This document shows, in pieces, positions 17,099-26,040 of a DNA stretch of 64,000 nt. Below the pieces are notes generated by a model that searched no databases, was not told the DNA's origin, and was given only the letters and a program-made list of their open reading frames with translations. The position numbers and the translations under genes are program-made. Source of the stretch: Lachnospiraceae bacterium (GTDB lineage: Bacteria > Bacillota > Clostridia > Lachnospirales > Lachnospiraceae); the NCBI GenBank assembly GCA_022845955.1, contig AP025576.1:4526001-4590000 (forward strand). Reading direction: 5' to 3'. Position 1 is the stretch's first letter; each line of letters begins with the position of its first letter.

Positions 17099-18634
17099 TT
17101 ATTTGGATGCCATAAATTCATCGATTTGCTTCTGCATTTCTGCAATCACCTCATCCACGCCTGCCACCTGCAGCTTTTCCACAAAGGCTGCATTGGTTTC
17201 CTCCACAGGCAGTTCGCCTCCGACCAGGCTTTCATATTCCTTCACTACCTTGGAAACATTGGCAATCTGCATTTTTACAGGCTCCGGGTCAAAGGAGAAT
17301 CCCAGGACAGGTGAGGTTTTCGCACTGTCATTCAACGCTTTTGTCTGTTCCCATACGTCCGCAGGCTGTCCGGGAAGCACATAGGTGTTGAATACATTTC
17401 CCACCGCCCAGGAGGATCCATGGGAAAAGCCGCTGTCCGGAATCAGTTCGATGGTATTTTCCCCGGTTTTATTATAATGCTTGCCTTCGATACCATAAGA
17501 AAGCAGGTTCATAGCATAAGGATCCGTATTTATCAGTTCCAGGTATTGCAGGGTTTCTGCAGGATGCCTGGATGTTGCTGAAATACCATACATGGTGGCA
17601 ATCACGCTGCTGGTTGAAATATAAGGCTCTGTATCGATGGTGCCCATCACGCACTCATATCCTGCACGGGTGGATTCCTCCGCTTCCACGCCCGGCTTGT
17701 AGGTGCCGCTTATGGTTGCGCTCAGCTTCTTAGCCAGTCTCTGGCTTTCACTGTATTCATTCATATAGCCGCATTCCCCGTCCAGAAGCCCTTTGTCGTT
17801 CAGGATAACCAGCTCGTTTAACATATCCTTCCACTCCTGGGTATCATAGAAATTAACCACCTTTGCGGTCTCATCATCCATTTTGATAACGCCTGCGGAC
17901 ATATAATCGCTGATATATTCATAACCGCAGTATTCCGCACACTGGGCAATAGGCGCCCCTGCCACCTTCGCACCGAACTGGTCAAAGGTCTTTTGGGCAT
18001 AATCTGTGATGTTGGTATAATTGGTAATGGTTTTATAATCCACCCCCGCAGCATCCACATATTCCCCGGGCATGAGGATTCCCATCTGCCTTGCCACAAT
18101 CTGTTGGTTGGGAACCGCATAGATCCCCCCCTTTACCGTAGCAGCTGTCCAGAAGCTCTCCGGTATGGTCTCATACAGCACGGGGGCTGCTTCGGGAAGC
18201 ATTTCCCTGATATCCAAAAATGCCCCTTTTGCCACATTGGTATTGTAGGAATTAATCCAGTTGGAAGTAAAGCAGGCATCGTATTCCTCACCGGATGCAA
18301 TGATAACCTGGATCTTATCCGCATAGGATCCGCCGTGGAATACATACTCCACCGTAATATTCAGTTTTTCCTTTGTGTACTCGTTCAGGGCATCCATAAC
18401 CGCCTTGCTGTCCGGCTGCTCGGAAAGCAGTGTATGGATTTTCAGGTTTACCGTCTCTCCCCGATCCGCTTCCTCCGGTGCTTCTTCCCCGGATGCTGCC
18501 GCTTCCTCTCCTGCTTCCGCCTTCGTTTCCTGGGAAGGCGCCGGCGTGGATGCCGTTTTCTCCGCCCCGCAGCCGGTCATCAGCACAGCCGCCAATCCCG
18601 CCGCTATCAGTTTTGTTACCAGCTTCTTTCTCAT
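17099..18634 (-). CDS. Extracellular solute-binding lipoprotein (LplA type), importer 2
   Basis: A 511-residue lipoprotein with lipobox LMTGC (Cys22), followed by an acidic Ala/Glu/Ser-rich linker to about residue 60 and a type-B binding fold. The C-terminal stretch (KMQIANVSKVVKEYESLVGG) recurs in similar form in the lipoprotein of importer 3. AGGAGG precedes the ATG. It is the third gene after the LplB- and YtcP-type permeases (21 bp gap). The ligand is not indicated, because no glycoside hydrolase sits in this operon. Confidence 0.92.
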   Translation of the reverse strand: MRKKLVTKLIAAGLAAVLMTGCGAEKTASTPAPSQETKAEAGEEAAASGEEAPEEADRGETVNLKIHTLLSEQPDSKAVMDALNEYTKEKLNITVEYVFHGGSYADKIQVIIASGEEYDACFTSNWINSYNTNVAKGAFLDIREMLPEAAPVLYETIPESFWTAATVKGGIYAVPNQQIVARQMGILMPGEYVDAAGVDYKTITNYTNITDYAQKTFDQFGAKVAGAPIAQCAEYCGYEYISDYMSAGVIKMDDETAKVVNFYDTQEWKDMLNELVILNDKGLLDGECGYMNEYSESQRLAKKLSATISGTYKPGVEAEESTRAGYECVMGTIDTEPYISTSSVIATMYGISATSRHPAETLQYLELINTDPYAMNLLSYGIEGKHYNKTGENTIELIPDSGFSHGSSWAVGNVFNTYVLPGQPADVWEQTKALNDSAKTSPVLGFSFDPEPVKMQIANVSKVVKEYESLVGGELPVEETNAAFVEKLQVAGVDEVIAEMQKQIDEFMASK

Positions 18635-18655
18635 TTCTTGTTTCCTCCTTTTTCT

Positions 18656-19540
18656 TTATCCTTTTACACCGCCGACCGTCAGGCCCTTCACAAAATATTT
18701 CTGGAAGAAGGGAAATACCATCAGCATCGGACCGGCAGCTACCACACACATAGCCATGCGCATCGATTCCGTAGGGATATCCGCAACGCTGATCCCCATA
18801 CCGGACATAGCCGAATTCTTTATCATTTCCTGCACATCCCTCATCATGATGTATAAGCGGTACTGCAGGTTATACAGCTCTCTTTTGTCTATGTACATCA
18901 GCGGCAGGAACCAGTCGTTCCAGTAGTTCAGCGTAATGAACATTCCCACCGTCGCCAGTGCCGGCTTGGAAAGCGGCAGGATGATCCTGGAAAAAATTGT
19001 CATCTCCCCCGCCCCGTCCACGGTGGCTGCTTCTATCAGAGAATAAGGGATCTGGGAAAAGAAGGTGCGCAGCAGGATAATAAACCAGGGGACTACCAGC
19101 ATCGGTACTATCATGACCCAGATGGTATTTTTCAAATGCATATATTTCGTGAGCCAGATATAAGTAGGTACCAAACCGCCGTTTAACACCATGGGAATGG
19201 TAAGCACGAGGGTAAGCTGCTTCCGGTAAGCATAATCCTGCCGGGACAGCACATATGCCATCAGTGCATTCAATATCAACCCGGCCGCGCAGCCAAACGC
19301 CGTAACAAAAAGAGAAACGCCGTAGGAACGGATAATGGATATCCAGTCCTTGAAAACATAACGGTAAGCCTCTGTGGTAAAATCCTTGGGCCAAATCCCA
19401 TAGCCTTCTTTCATAATGGTTAAATCGCTGGAAAGGGAAATGGAAACCACCGTAATAATCGGGATGACACAGATACAGCAAATTAGGATCAAAACCAGGT
19501 ATATTATAATTTTGGGAAGCCTTTTTAAATCTCTGCTCAT
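18656..19540 (-). CDS. ABC sugar transporter permease, YtcP type, importer 2
   Basis: A 294-residue permease with six helices, first YLVLILICCICVIPIITVVS, EAA loop IEAATVDGAGEMTIFSRIILPLSKP, and C-terminal FFQKYFVKGLTVGGVKG. I start it at the ATG at 19540, which has GGAGGAG just upstream; the frame continues 17 codons further without a ribosome-binding site and would overlap the preceding gene. The 10-bp gap to the LplB-type gene indicates an operon. Confidence 0.92.
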   Translation of the reverse strand: MSRDLKRLPKIIIYLVLILICCICVIPIITVVSISLSSDLTIMKEGYGIWPKDFTTEAYRYVFKDWISIIRSYGVSLFVTAFGCAAGLILNALMAYVLSRQDYAYRKQLTLVLTIPMVLNGGLVPTYIWLTKYMHLKNTIWVMIVPMLVVPWFIILLRTFFSQIPYSLIEAATVDGAGEMTIFSRIILPLSKPALATVGMFITLNYWNDWFLPLMYIDKRELYNLQYRLYIMMRDVQEMIKNSAMSGMGISVADIPTESMRMAMCVVAAGPMLMVFPFFQKYFVKGLTVGGVKG

Positions 19541-19550
19541 ATCTCCTCCT

Positions 19551-20462
19551 TCAGAATAATGCGCTGTCACTGTCAATCTTACGGACGGCAAAATTCGCCG
19601 TAACTATCAGGATAAAACCCGTCACCGCCTGGAAGCATCCGACAGCGGAACCGATGCCGATATCCCCTGTAACCCGCAAAGCCCTGTATATGTAGGTATC
19701 CAATACATCCGTGGTGGAATACAGCGCCCCCTGATCCCTTGTCAGCTGGAAAAAGAGGCCGAAATCCGCATACATAATGCGTCCAATCTGCAGAATCATC
19801 ATAACGATAATCAGTCCTTTTATCATAGGCAGGGTAATTTTCCATATCATCTGCCAGCGGCTGGCGCCGTCTATTTCTGCCGCTTCATAGTAGGAAGAAT
19901 CAATCCCCATCAGCCCGGCATAGTAAATGACGCTGTTGTAGCCGGCAAATTTCCACACATACATAAAGGTAAGGATAAAGGGCCAGTAATCCGCCCTGGC
20001 ATACCAGGATACCGCTTCACCGCCGAAAAAGGTGATGATATTATTCAGGATCCCGAAGTTATGATGCAGAAAGGCATACAGGAGATAGCCCACAACAACC
20101 CATGACATAAAATAGGGAAAGAACATAATGGTCTGGGTCGTTTTAACCAATTTCCTGCAGCGCACCTCATTCAGCATCAATGCGATAATTACGGAAATGA
20201 CCAGCGTGCAGAAAATAAACAGGAAATTCAGCCCCAGGGTATTGCGAAGCACAACCCATGCATCGTTGGATTTAAAGAAAAACTCAAAATTCTTAAAACC
20301 GATCCAGTCGCTTCCAAGGAATCCTTTGTCAAACCGGTAATCCTTGAAAGCGATAATCAGCCCGCCCATAGGGACATAGGCGAAAAGGAACAGGATAATA
20401 ACCGCAGGCAGCGCCATTATCGTAAGAGACAGGTTTTTTTTGGTGGAAGCTCTTTTTTTCAA
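19551..20462 (-). CDS. ABC sugar transporter permease, LplB type, importer 2
   Basis: A 303-residue permease: basic start, then ALPAVIILFLFAYVPMGGLIIAFKDY (family signature), six helices, EAA loop YEAAEIDGASRWQMIWKITLPMIKG and terminal VRKIDSDSALF. The start appears to be TTG at 20462: an in-frame TAG lies immediately upstream and the next in-frame ATG would remove part of the first helix. A GGG-containing site is about 13 nt upstream, so initiation may be weak. It heads the importer 2 operon; its leader contains the hairpin at 20522-20550. Confidence 0.88.
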   Translation of the reverse strand: MKKRASTKKNLSLTIMALPAVIILFLFAYVPMGGLIIAFKDYRFDKGFLGSDWIGFKNFEFFFKSNDAWVVLRNTLGLNFLFIFCTLVISVIIALMLNEVRCRKLVKTTQTIMFFPYFMSWVVVGYLLYAFLHHNFGILNNIITFFGGEAVSWYARADYWPFILTFMYVWKFAGYNSVIYYAGLMGIDSSYYEAAEIDGASRWQMIWKITLPMIKGLIIVMMILQIGRIMYADFGLFFQLTRDQGALYSTTDVLDTYIYRALRVTGDIGIGSAVGCFQAVTGFILIVTANFAVRKIDSDSALF

Positions 20463-20521
20463 CTAACATCACGCCCTTTCTGTTTTTAGGAACCGTCGTG
20501 AAATAATTTGTGTGTTTTGCT

Positions 20522-20550
20522 GGGGATAAGCCTCCTTAAGGGGCATCCCC
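20522..20550 (-). other. Leader hairpin upstream of importer 2
   Basis: GGGGAT (20522-20527) and ATCCCC (20545-20550) pair, extended by GCC/GGC after a two-base bulge. It lies about 60 nt before the TTG start with no T-tract. The rest of the 255-bp gap shows no coding sequence and no promoter I can place with confidence. Confidence 0.35.
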
Positions 20551-20676
20551 CGTACTGACACCAAGTTACCTTTTTTTCCTGTATCCTGCAAGTTTGAAAA
20601 CCGGGACTATCTCTCAAATCTGCTAAAAAAAGCACTCTAAAAAGTAACAATATCTTCCAAAAATACGGATTTGCCT

Positions 20677-20702
20677 AAAAAAAGGCGCTCTGACGAGCGC
20701 CC
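20677..20702 (-). terminator. Intrinsic terminator of the DUF2935 gene
   Basis: On the minus strand GGGCGCTC, loop GTCA, GAGCGCC, then seven T. It starts 15 bp after the DUF2935 stop codon. Confidence 0.88.
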
Positions 20703-20717
20703 ATGAATCCGGTATCC

Positions 20718-21623
20718 CTATTTCCTATCCCTGCTTTCCAGTATCCGTATATAGTGGTTGGCTTCACGGAGTACATGATCCGCAAGCAACGGCAGAATAA
20801 TCGATGCAATTTTACATTCCAGTATTCCTTCCGTCCCGGCGGCTTTAAACTTTCTGTATTTCAAGGTCTCTTCCAATGATTTCTCTGTCAGCTCCCCGGT
20901 TGCCCTGCAATCCTGTTTCTTTGCCATCTCAAGCAATTTCTTATATTGCATCGCAAAATCATCCGCGGTCCCGATCAATTTCTCTTCGCAAGGATCCAGC
21001 AGTCCGCGGATAAACAGCGCATGCTCCATCATAATACAATTCCAGAATTCTTCTTTTTCCCGGATGCAGTCACAACTAATCTCTCCGTCTGCTTTCAAAT
21101 CCTCCAGAATCGAACAGTAAAGCTTCGCTTCCCGGATAATATGTTCCAGCAAAAGAGGATAATTCGCGGTAAACAGATTCCCCGCCCTGACTTCCTCGAG
21201 GATATTTTCTTTAAAATCAATGAAACCGCATAACAGCCATATCGCCTTTTTGTTAATACGCTCCACTATCCTTACTGTTTTTTCGTCTTCCTCCATGCCG
21301 CATCCCGGCCGCAGTTTCCCCTCCAAAGCCGTCAGGCCGCAGTTAATGGGGATACCGGTCAGATGCTGCGTTGCCTTTTCTGCAGGAATCGTAAATTCCG
21401 TCACCAGTTCCCGGGATTTTAAAACCATACGGTCAACCCTCCCATCACTGATTTCCAGCACCTGTTTAAGGATTTCCCCGAACTCTTCCTGGTAATATTC
21501 CGCCCTCTTTATCCATTCCTTATTCTTGCACGGGAAGCCTGCCTGAAGAAATATAGCATGTTCTTTCATGATTCTTGCAAAGAAAAGATGGGTTTCCAGT
21601 GCTATTTCCACAAAATCTTTCAT
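20718..21623 (-). CDS. DUF2935 protein (duplicated four-helix bundle, probable metal site)
   Basis: A 301-residue soluble protein of the DUF2935 family. Two similar helical halves each carry Glu/His pairs: ETHLFFARIMKEHAIF and LLLEHIIREAKLY in the first, IMMEHALFIRGLL and LLADHVLREANHY in the second. This spacing resembles di-metal ferritin-like bundles; the function of the family is not established. I start at the ATG at 21623, with AAGGA 10 nt upstream, rather than at an upstream TTG without a ribosome-binding site. It is a stand-alone gene with its own promoter (21657-21685) and terminator. Confidence 0.85.
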   Translation of the reverse strand: MKDFVEIALETHLFFARIMKEHAIFLQAGFPCKNKEWIKRAEYYQEEFGEILKQVLEISDGRVDRMVLKSRELVTEFTIPAEKATQHLTGIPINCGLTALEGKLRPGCGMEEDEKTVRIVERINKKAIWLLCGFIDFKENILEEVRAGNLFTANYPLLLEHIIREAKLYCSILEDLKADGEISCDCIREKEEFWNCIMMEHALFIRGLLDPCEEKLIGTADDFAMQYKKLLEMAKKQDCRATGELTEKSLEETLKYRKFKAAGTEGILECKIASIILPLLADHVLREANHYIRILESRDRK

Positions 21624-21656
21624 ATTTACCGTATCCTTATATTTTGGACTTTTTAC

Positions 21657-21685
21657 ATAATATGACAATATTTATAAAAGGTTAA
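21657..21685 (-). promoter_or_regulatory. Predicted promoter of the DUF2935 gene
   Basis: On the minus strand TTAACC (21685-21680) and TATTAT (21662-21657) with a 17-bp spacer. The -35 box touches the end of the half palindrome at 21684-21719. Confidence 0.5.
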
Positions 21686-21719
21686 CGCAAACTTCGCCGT
21701 TGCCGAATGGCCTTCCGCC
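21684..21719. repeat. Half copy of the short palindromic repeat family
   Basis: These 36 bp match the left arm of the palindrome at 50544 with 5 mismatches, keeping the core GAATGGCCTTCCG. The opposite arm is absent, so this copy is truncated. It lies between the URO-D cluster terminator and the DUF2935 promoter. Confidence 0.65.
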
Positions 21720-21753
21720 GGCTGTCTGCACGGCGTTTCCTGCCGTCATTCCA

Positions 21754-21789
21754 TAAAAAATACCCCGCCTTTCGGCAGGGTATTTTTTA
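21754..21789. terminator. Intrinsic terminator of the URO-D-like operon
   Basis: AAAAAATACCCCGCC, loop TTTC, GGCAGGGTATTTTTT: a stem with A- and T-tracts on both sides, able to work on either strand. It lies 12 bp after the stop of the last URO-D-like gene on the minus strand. Confidence 0.92.
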
Positions 21790-21800
21790 TACTTGCTCCA

Positions 21801-22772
21801 TCAGAATTTATAGTTGTCGTAATTACCGTACTCCCGCCAGATATCCAGCATCATCTCGTACCGTTCCAGGGCCATTCCGGTGTATACACAGTTGGAGGTG
21901 GCAAACACATAGCCCTTTCCGGCCTCCATTCCCTGACGCAGGGCGCGCAGCACATCCTGCCGGCATTCCTCGTCCGTTCCGGTCTGGAGCAGGCCGCAGT
22001 TCACATTTCCGATCAGGGCGATGTTGTCGCCCACGATCCTGCGGACCTCCGTCAGATCCACGCCGCCCTGGGGATCCAGGGAATGGATGGCATCCGGCTT
22101 ACAGTCGGCCATCTGTTTTACTATAGGCATGATATTACCGTCAGTATGTTTTATTGTATAATATCCCAGCTTCCGGTACTCCGCAATCACTTCTTTCAGA
22201 TAAGGGATAATCAGCTCATCAAACTGCTCCGTGTTGAAAAAGGGGTTTACATTAAAGCAGTAATCCGAGCACAGGGCGAAGCCGTCCAGAAGATGGCCCC
22301 GTTCATGCAGCCTGGCGGCAAATTCCACGCTGGCATCCAGTCTTTTTTTACTTTCTTCATTCAGGACTTCCGGCTCTTCATACATCTGTGCGGCAAAATC
22401 CATCATGGAATCGCCGTCCGGGATAGCCCAGGTGGGATCCCCATGCATCATAATATAATATTCATCCCCTGTTTTTTCCCGGATTGTCTCCAGAAGCCAT
22501 TGGGTGCTGTCCAAATCGCCGGGGTTAGGATGGATGAAAATGGCGCTGTGTCCGAAACGCCTGGCCGTATCGATATAGATATCCGCCATATCTTTTATAT
22601 GCAGTCCTCTTTCCGTGCTGCTCATCTGATTCCACTGTTCGTAAAAACGATGGGAAGGATGCACCTTGCCGAAGGCTTCCATCGTCAGAAAAAAGACCAG
22701 TTCAAAGGTGGGCACCTGTCCTCCGATCTTCTCGCACTTCAGCGTGCGCATAAAACGTTCTCTGTTTGTCAT
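21801..22772 (-). CDS. Uroporphyrinogen-decarboxylase-fold protein 1 (HxD type)
   Basis: A 323-residue TIM-barrel protein of the URO-D/MtaA superfamily, which includes heme-synthesis decarboxylases and cobalamin-dependent methyltransferases. The metal-ligand position of MtaA-like members (His-x-Cys) reads HTDGN here (His209, Asp211), and a Cys295 lies in ATSNCVYTGMALERYE near the C-terminus. The start has AGGAGG. It is the last of three tandem homologues behind an AraC regulator. It is unlikely to be the heme-pathway HemE, because no other heme gene is nearby and there are four divergent paralogues. Substrate unknown; a methyl-transfer or related cleavage reaction is possible. Confidence 0.85.
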   Translation of the reverse strand: MTNRERFMRTLKCEKIGGQVPTFELVFFLTMEAFGKVHPSHRFYEQWNQMSSTERGLHIKDMADIYIDTARRFGHSAIFIHPNPGDLDSTQWLLETIREKTGDEYYIMMHGDPTWAIPDGDSMMDFAAQMYEEPEVLNEESKKRLDASVEFAARLHERGHLLDGFALCSDYCFNVNPFFNTEQFDELIIPYLKEVIAEYRKLGYYTIKHTDGNIMPIVKQMADCKPDAIHSLDPQGGVDLTEVRRIVGDNIALIGNVNCGLLQTGTDEECRQDVLRALRQGMEAGKGYVFATSNCVYTGMALERYEMMLDIWREYGNYDNYKF

Positions 22773-22830
22773 ATATTTTTTCCTCCTAGTTTTGTGAAAC
22801 GAAGCTTTTATGCCTGCTTCTCTTTATTCC

Positions 22831-23862
22831 TTATTTTTCATGCTTTCTGCACCCATAGGTGCAGGTTTCTTCATAAAGAGCCTCCAGGCTCTCTTTTTTC
22901 CAGTCCGGTGTGGTACCGTTTCCCATCGTAAGCATAAACCTCCCTTGCCCCCGGGAAAAGGTGTCGATGAGATGGCGTACTTCTTTACGTACCTCTTCCG
23001 GCGTGCCGAAGGGAATGGCCTGCTGGACATCAAAGCCGGCCAGAATGCAAATCCGATCCCCGTAGGTATCCGCAATTTTCATTTCGTCCATTGTCCCCTT
23101 CTGGATAGGGTGGATCACATCCAGCCCGATTTCTATGAAATCCTCCAGGAACAGCTCCACGTTGCCGCAGGTATGAAGCCAGAAATGCATGCCCAGTTCA
23201 TGGGCCTTATCGCACAGCCGCTTGTAATAGGGTTTGAAGAACTCCCTGAAAATTTCCAGGGAAAAGAACGGGCTGTTCTGTGTCCCGATATCATCGGAAG
23301 CAAAAAAACCGTCCGCGTCCAGTTCTTCCTTTGCCCTCTCCATAGCCCTTACATAAAAGTCCGTCAGTTTTCCGAACAGCCTGTGGACTTCCTCCGGATA
23401 CAGGTAAAAATCCGTGAGGGCATTTTCCATCCCCCGCAGGGACCATAACCGTTCAAAATACAGATACCACCACCGGGCCAGCAGATATCGTTTTCCATCC
23501 TTATGAAACTCCGGTATCAGCCCCGGATAGTCCGGTGAAGGGAACCTTTCGAAAAATTCCTCCGCATCCTCCCAGTCCTCAATAACCACATCCGCATCCA
23601 GGCCCACGCCCTCGCGGTGTTTTCCCCCTGCCGCCGCCCACCGGTAATCTCCGTCCTCATCCGGGGCATCATACATATCCGGGAATTGCAGAAAGACCTC
23701 CTGTACATCCCTGGGGTACTTCTCCAGCAAAGCTTCCACCTGCGCCGTTTCCTTTTCCATAACGGACGGATAAATCCACAGGTCATACAATACCGGGATC
23801 CGGGTACATCCCCGGCCCTCAATCACTTCCCTCACCTGTCTGGCTGTCAGATTCTCTATCAT
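22831..23862 (-). CDS. Uroporphyrinogen-decarboxylase-fold protein 2 (HxC type)
   Basis: A 343-residue URO-D superfamily protein with His230-x-Cys232 in FWLHTCGNVELF, the zinc-ligand pattern of MtaA-type methyltransferases. The C-terminal third ligand region reads MLTMGNGTTPDW with no cysteine. An unusually acidic, aromatic-rich N-terminal half (DLWIYPSVMEKE, AAAGGKHREGVGL) sets it apart from HemE. AAGGAA precedes the ATG. It lies 17 bp downstream of protein 3 and 58 bp upstream of protein 1. Whether it binds zinc or acts on a methylated substrate is inference. Confidence 0.85.
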   Translation of the reverse strand: MIENLTARQVREVIEGRGCTRIPVLYDLWIYPSVMEKETAQVEALLEKYPRDVQEVFLQFPDMYDAPDEDGDYRWAAAGGKHREGVGLDADVVIEDWEDAEEFFERFPSPDYPGLIPEFHKDGKRYLLARWWYLYFERLWSLRGMENALTDFYLYPEEVHRLFGKLTDFYVRAMERAKEELDADGFFASDDIGTQNSPFFSLEIFREFFKPYYKRLCDKAHELGMHFWLHTCGNVELFLEDFIEIGLDVIHPIQKGTMDEMKIADTYGDRICILAGFDVQQAIPFGTPEEVRKEVRHLIDTFSRGQGRFMLTMGNGTTPDWKKESLEALYEETCTYGCRKHEK

Positions 23863-23879
23863 AGATTCCTTTTCCCCGC

Positions 23880-24887
23880 TTACTTCCGGTTCCAGGCCCG
23901 GAATACCGCTTCTACATTTTCCGGCTTCGCACCCGGTCCGAATTCACACTGGGCGATACAGCCTCCGTCTGCCCAGAGACTCTCTTTCACCGCTTTTACC
24001 GCCTCTTCCACCTGTGCGGGTGTTCCTTCCGGCAGGATATGCTGCCTGTCGATTTCTCCCCAGAAGGTAATCCGCCCCCGGTATTGCGCCAGTTTATCAA
24101 TTCCCATACAGAAAATCTGGGAATTCAGGGCATCCAGGCCAAGCGCAATCATGGAAGGATAAATATCCAGGATGCAGCCGTCGGAATGCATAAATGTCTT
24201 TTTCCCATACTTCTTCGCTATGGCGATATAATCCCGGTACATGGGCTTGAAATAGGCTTCCCACAGTTTGGGAGAGATCAGCAGGCTTTTCTGGCTCCCC
24301 CAGTCATCCATAAAATTCAGGGCATCCACCTCCGTCTGCGCCCATTTTTCCAGAAGGGCACAGTAAAAACGGTGCATCCTTTCCATAAAATCGAGCATCC
24401 CCTGAGGCGGATCCATCAGATCCATATACAGCTCCTGTGTGGAACGCAGAAACTGCAGCTGCTCAAACGGCCTGGGACAGCAGCCTGCAATCACAAACCG
24501 GTCCGTCTCCCGGCAGAAACGGTTTACCGCATCCGTATCAAAGGTGAGCAGTTCCTCCGGAATATGTACCTTTCCCGCATCCGACCAGTCCTCCTCACGA
24601 ATCACCGGCTCCTTGACCTCTCCGATCACTCCTTCATGGATATTGGTGAAGCGACAGCCCCATTCATCCACATACTCGCCCACCGCATAAGGATCCCCCA
24701 TAACCGGCGGCTGCTTATCCAGAATAACCGGCGGCCCTGCAAAATCATCCGGATACAGCGCCCGGATCCGTTCCAGCTCCTTTCCGTAATTTTTCTCCGC
24801 CCAGGGCAGAACCCACAGCTGCCTGGGCACGATCCCTGTTTCATTACGGAATTCCAGTGTGGCTTTAACCAGTTCCCTTGGTGTCAT
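23880..24887 (-). CDS. Uroporphyrinogen-decarboxylase-fold protein 3 (HxD type)
   Basis: A 335-residue URO-D superfamily protein. The ligand motif is FMHSDGCILDI (His234, Asp236), with a late Cys314 in IAQCEFGPGAKPENVEAVF, so it shares the His/Asp/Cys set of protein 1. GAGGATT lies before the ATG. It is the first of the three tandem enzymes, 29 bp after the AraC-family regulator. Reaction unknown. Confidence 0.85.
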   Translation of the reverse strand: MTPRELVKATLEFRNETGIVPRQLWVLPWAEKNYGKELERIRALYPDDFAGPPVILDKQPPVMGDPYAVGEYVDEWGCRFTNIHEGVIGEVKEPVIREEDWSDAGKVHIPEELLTFDTDAVNRFCRETDRFVIAGCCPRPFEQLQFLRSTQELYMDLMDPPQGMLDFMERMHRFYCALLEKWAQTEVDALNFMDDWGSQKSLLISPKLWEAYFKPMYRDYIAIAKKYGKKTFMHSDGCILDIYPSMIALGLDALNSQIFCMGIDKLAQYRGRITFWGEIDRQHILPEGTPAQVEEAVKAVKESLWADGGCIAQCEFGPGAKPENVEAVFRAWNRK

Positions 24888-24916
24888 AATCCTCTCCTAT
24901 CCCTTTCTTTTCCGGC

Positions 24917-25813
24917 TCACATCGCTTTTCCGGCCCCGATTCCCTGACAAAGCCTGCGCATGCCGGAAGGAGATATCCCCGTTACCTTCCCATATACACG
25001 GTTCATTGCCTGAGGCCCGTTAAAGCCGCAGCGTATGGAGATCTCCGTTATGCTTTTCCTTCCCTCCGCCAGCAGGCGGTTGGCCTCCGATACCCGGATA
25101 AAATCCAGATACTCCTTAAAATTCCGTCCTGTCGTTTTCTTGAAATACCGGGAAGTATACGAATAATTCATATGCAGGCTGTCCGCCACCTCCCGAAGGC
25201 TGATATCCTGATCATAGTTTTCTTCCATAAAATGCAGGATCCTCTCCATGTCGCAAGGGCCTTCCTGCTGCCATCCGCCCCGGTACGGTTCCAGGATTTT
25301 CTCCCGCTGCAGATATCCCATAAGCAGGAAAATCTCCCCCTTTATCATCAGCTCATACCCATCCTGTTTTTCTTCCATTTCCCGTGCAATCCCGCAAAAT
25401 AACGTATCCAGATATTCCCGCTGTACCTGTGTCAGCTCCGGCACCACCTCCCGCTTACTTAAAAAAGAATATAAATACCTGCCATACTTTTCCGCGCCTC
25501 CGTCTTTTTTCCCGCCGCTTCCCCGCTCAAACAAAGAAGGCATAAACTTTAAAACAAGTATCCGGATCCGCTGTCCCCTTCTGCCTCTGGTGGCATGAAT
25601 ATCCCCTCCGAGGATCACTGTCAGATCTCCTTCTTTTGTCATATATCGTTTCCCATTGACTATCTGCTCCGCCTTCCCCTCCAGGACAAACTGAAACTCC
25701 AGGCAATCATGCCAATGCTCCTGCACGTTCAAATCTCCTCCCGGCGCATCCTGTACGAAAACCTCCACCGGTACCTCCATGCCTTCATGCAGCTCTTTCT
25801 CAAAATCAGCCAT
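24917..25813 (-). CDS. AraC-family regulator with N-terminal cupin
   Basis: A 298-residue cytoplasmic regulator: an N-terminal AraC-binding cupin (about 25-110, HWHDCLEFQFVLEGKAEQIV, ILGGDIHATRG) for a small ligand, then a C-terminal double helix-turn-helix (about 195-290, ENYDQDISLREVADSLHMNYSYTSRYFKK). AAGGAGAG precedes the ATG. It heads the operon with three URO-D-like genes and diverges from a fourth, so it very likely controls both directions. Two TGGTAA repeats 20 bp apart (25878 and 25898) in the intergenic region are possible sites. Confidence 0.9.
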   Translation of the reverse strand: MADFEKELHEGMEVPVEVFVQDAPGGDLNVQEHWHDCLEFQFVLEGKAEQIVNGKRYMTKEGDLTVILGGDIHATRGRRGQRIRILVLKFMPSLFERGSGGKKDGGAEKYGRYLYSFLSKREVVPELTQVQREYLDTLFCGIAREMEEKQDGYELMIKGEIFLLMGYLQREKILEPYRGGWQQEGPCDMERILHFMEENYDQDISLREVADSLHMNYSYTSRYFKKTTGRNFKEYLDFIRVSEANRLLAEGRKSITEISIRCGFNGPQAMNRVYGKVTGISPSGMRRLCQGIGAGKAM

Positions 25814-26040
25814 AGGAATCTCTCCTTCTCAATACACCTTTTATCCTCAAACTATATCTTTTTTTCTCTCCTGACACTGGTAAAAATTTAAGAATTTTGG
25901 TAATTTTATATTCCCTGTCCATTCCTGTTCCGCTTCTCTGTCCGCATGTAAAAAAGAAGGAACAATCCGGCAAAAAAGCTATCGCCTTTCCCTTCCCATT
26001 CTGCTATGGTAAAGCCAGATAAAGACAGGAGGTAATTCGT

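Noticed and set aside
20463..20676. Riboswitch in the importer 2 leader
   Set aside because: Only a simple hairpin is visible; I recognise no conserved riboswitch core.
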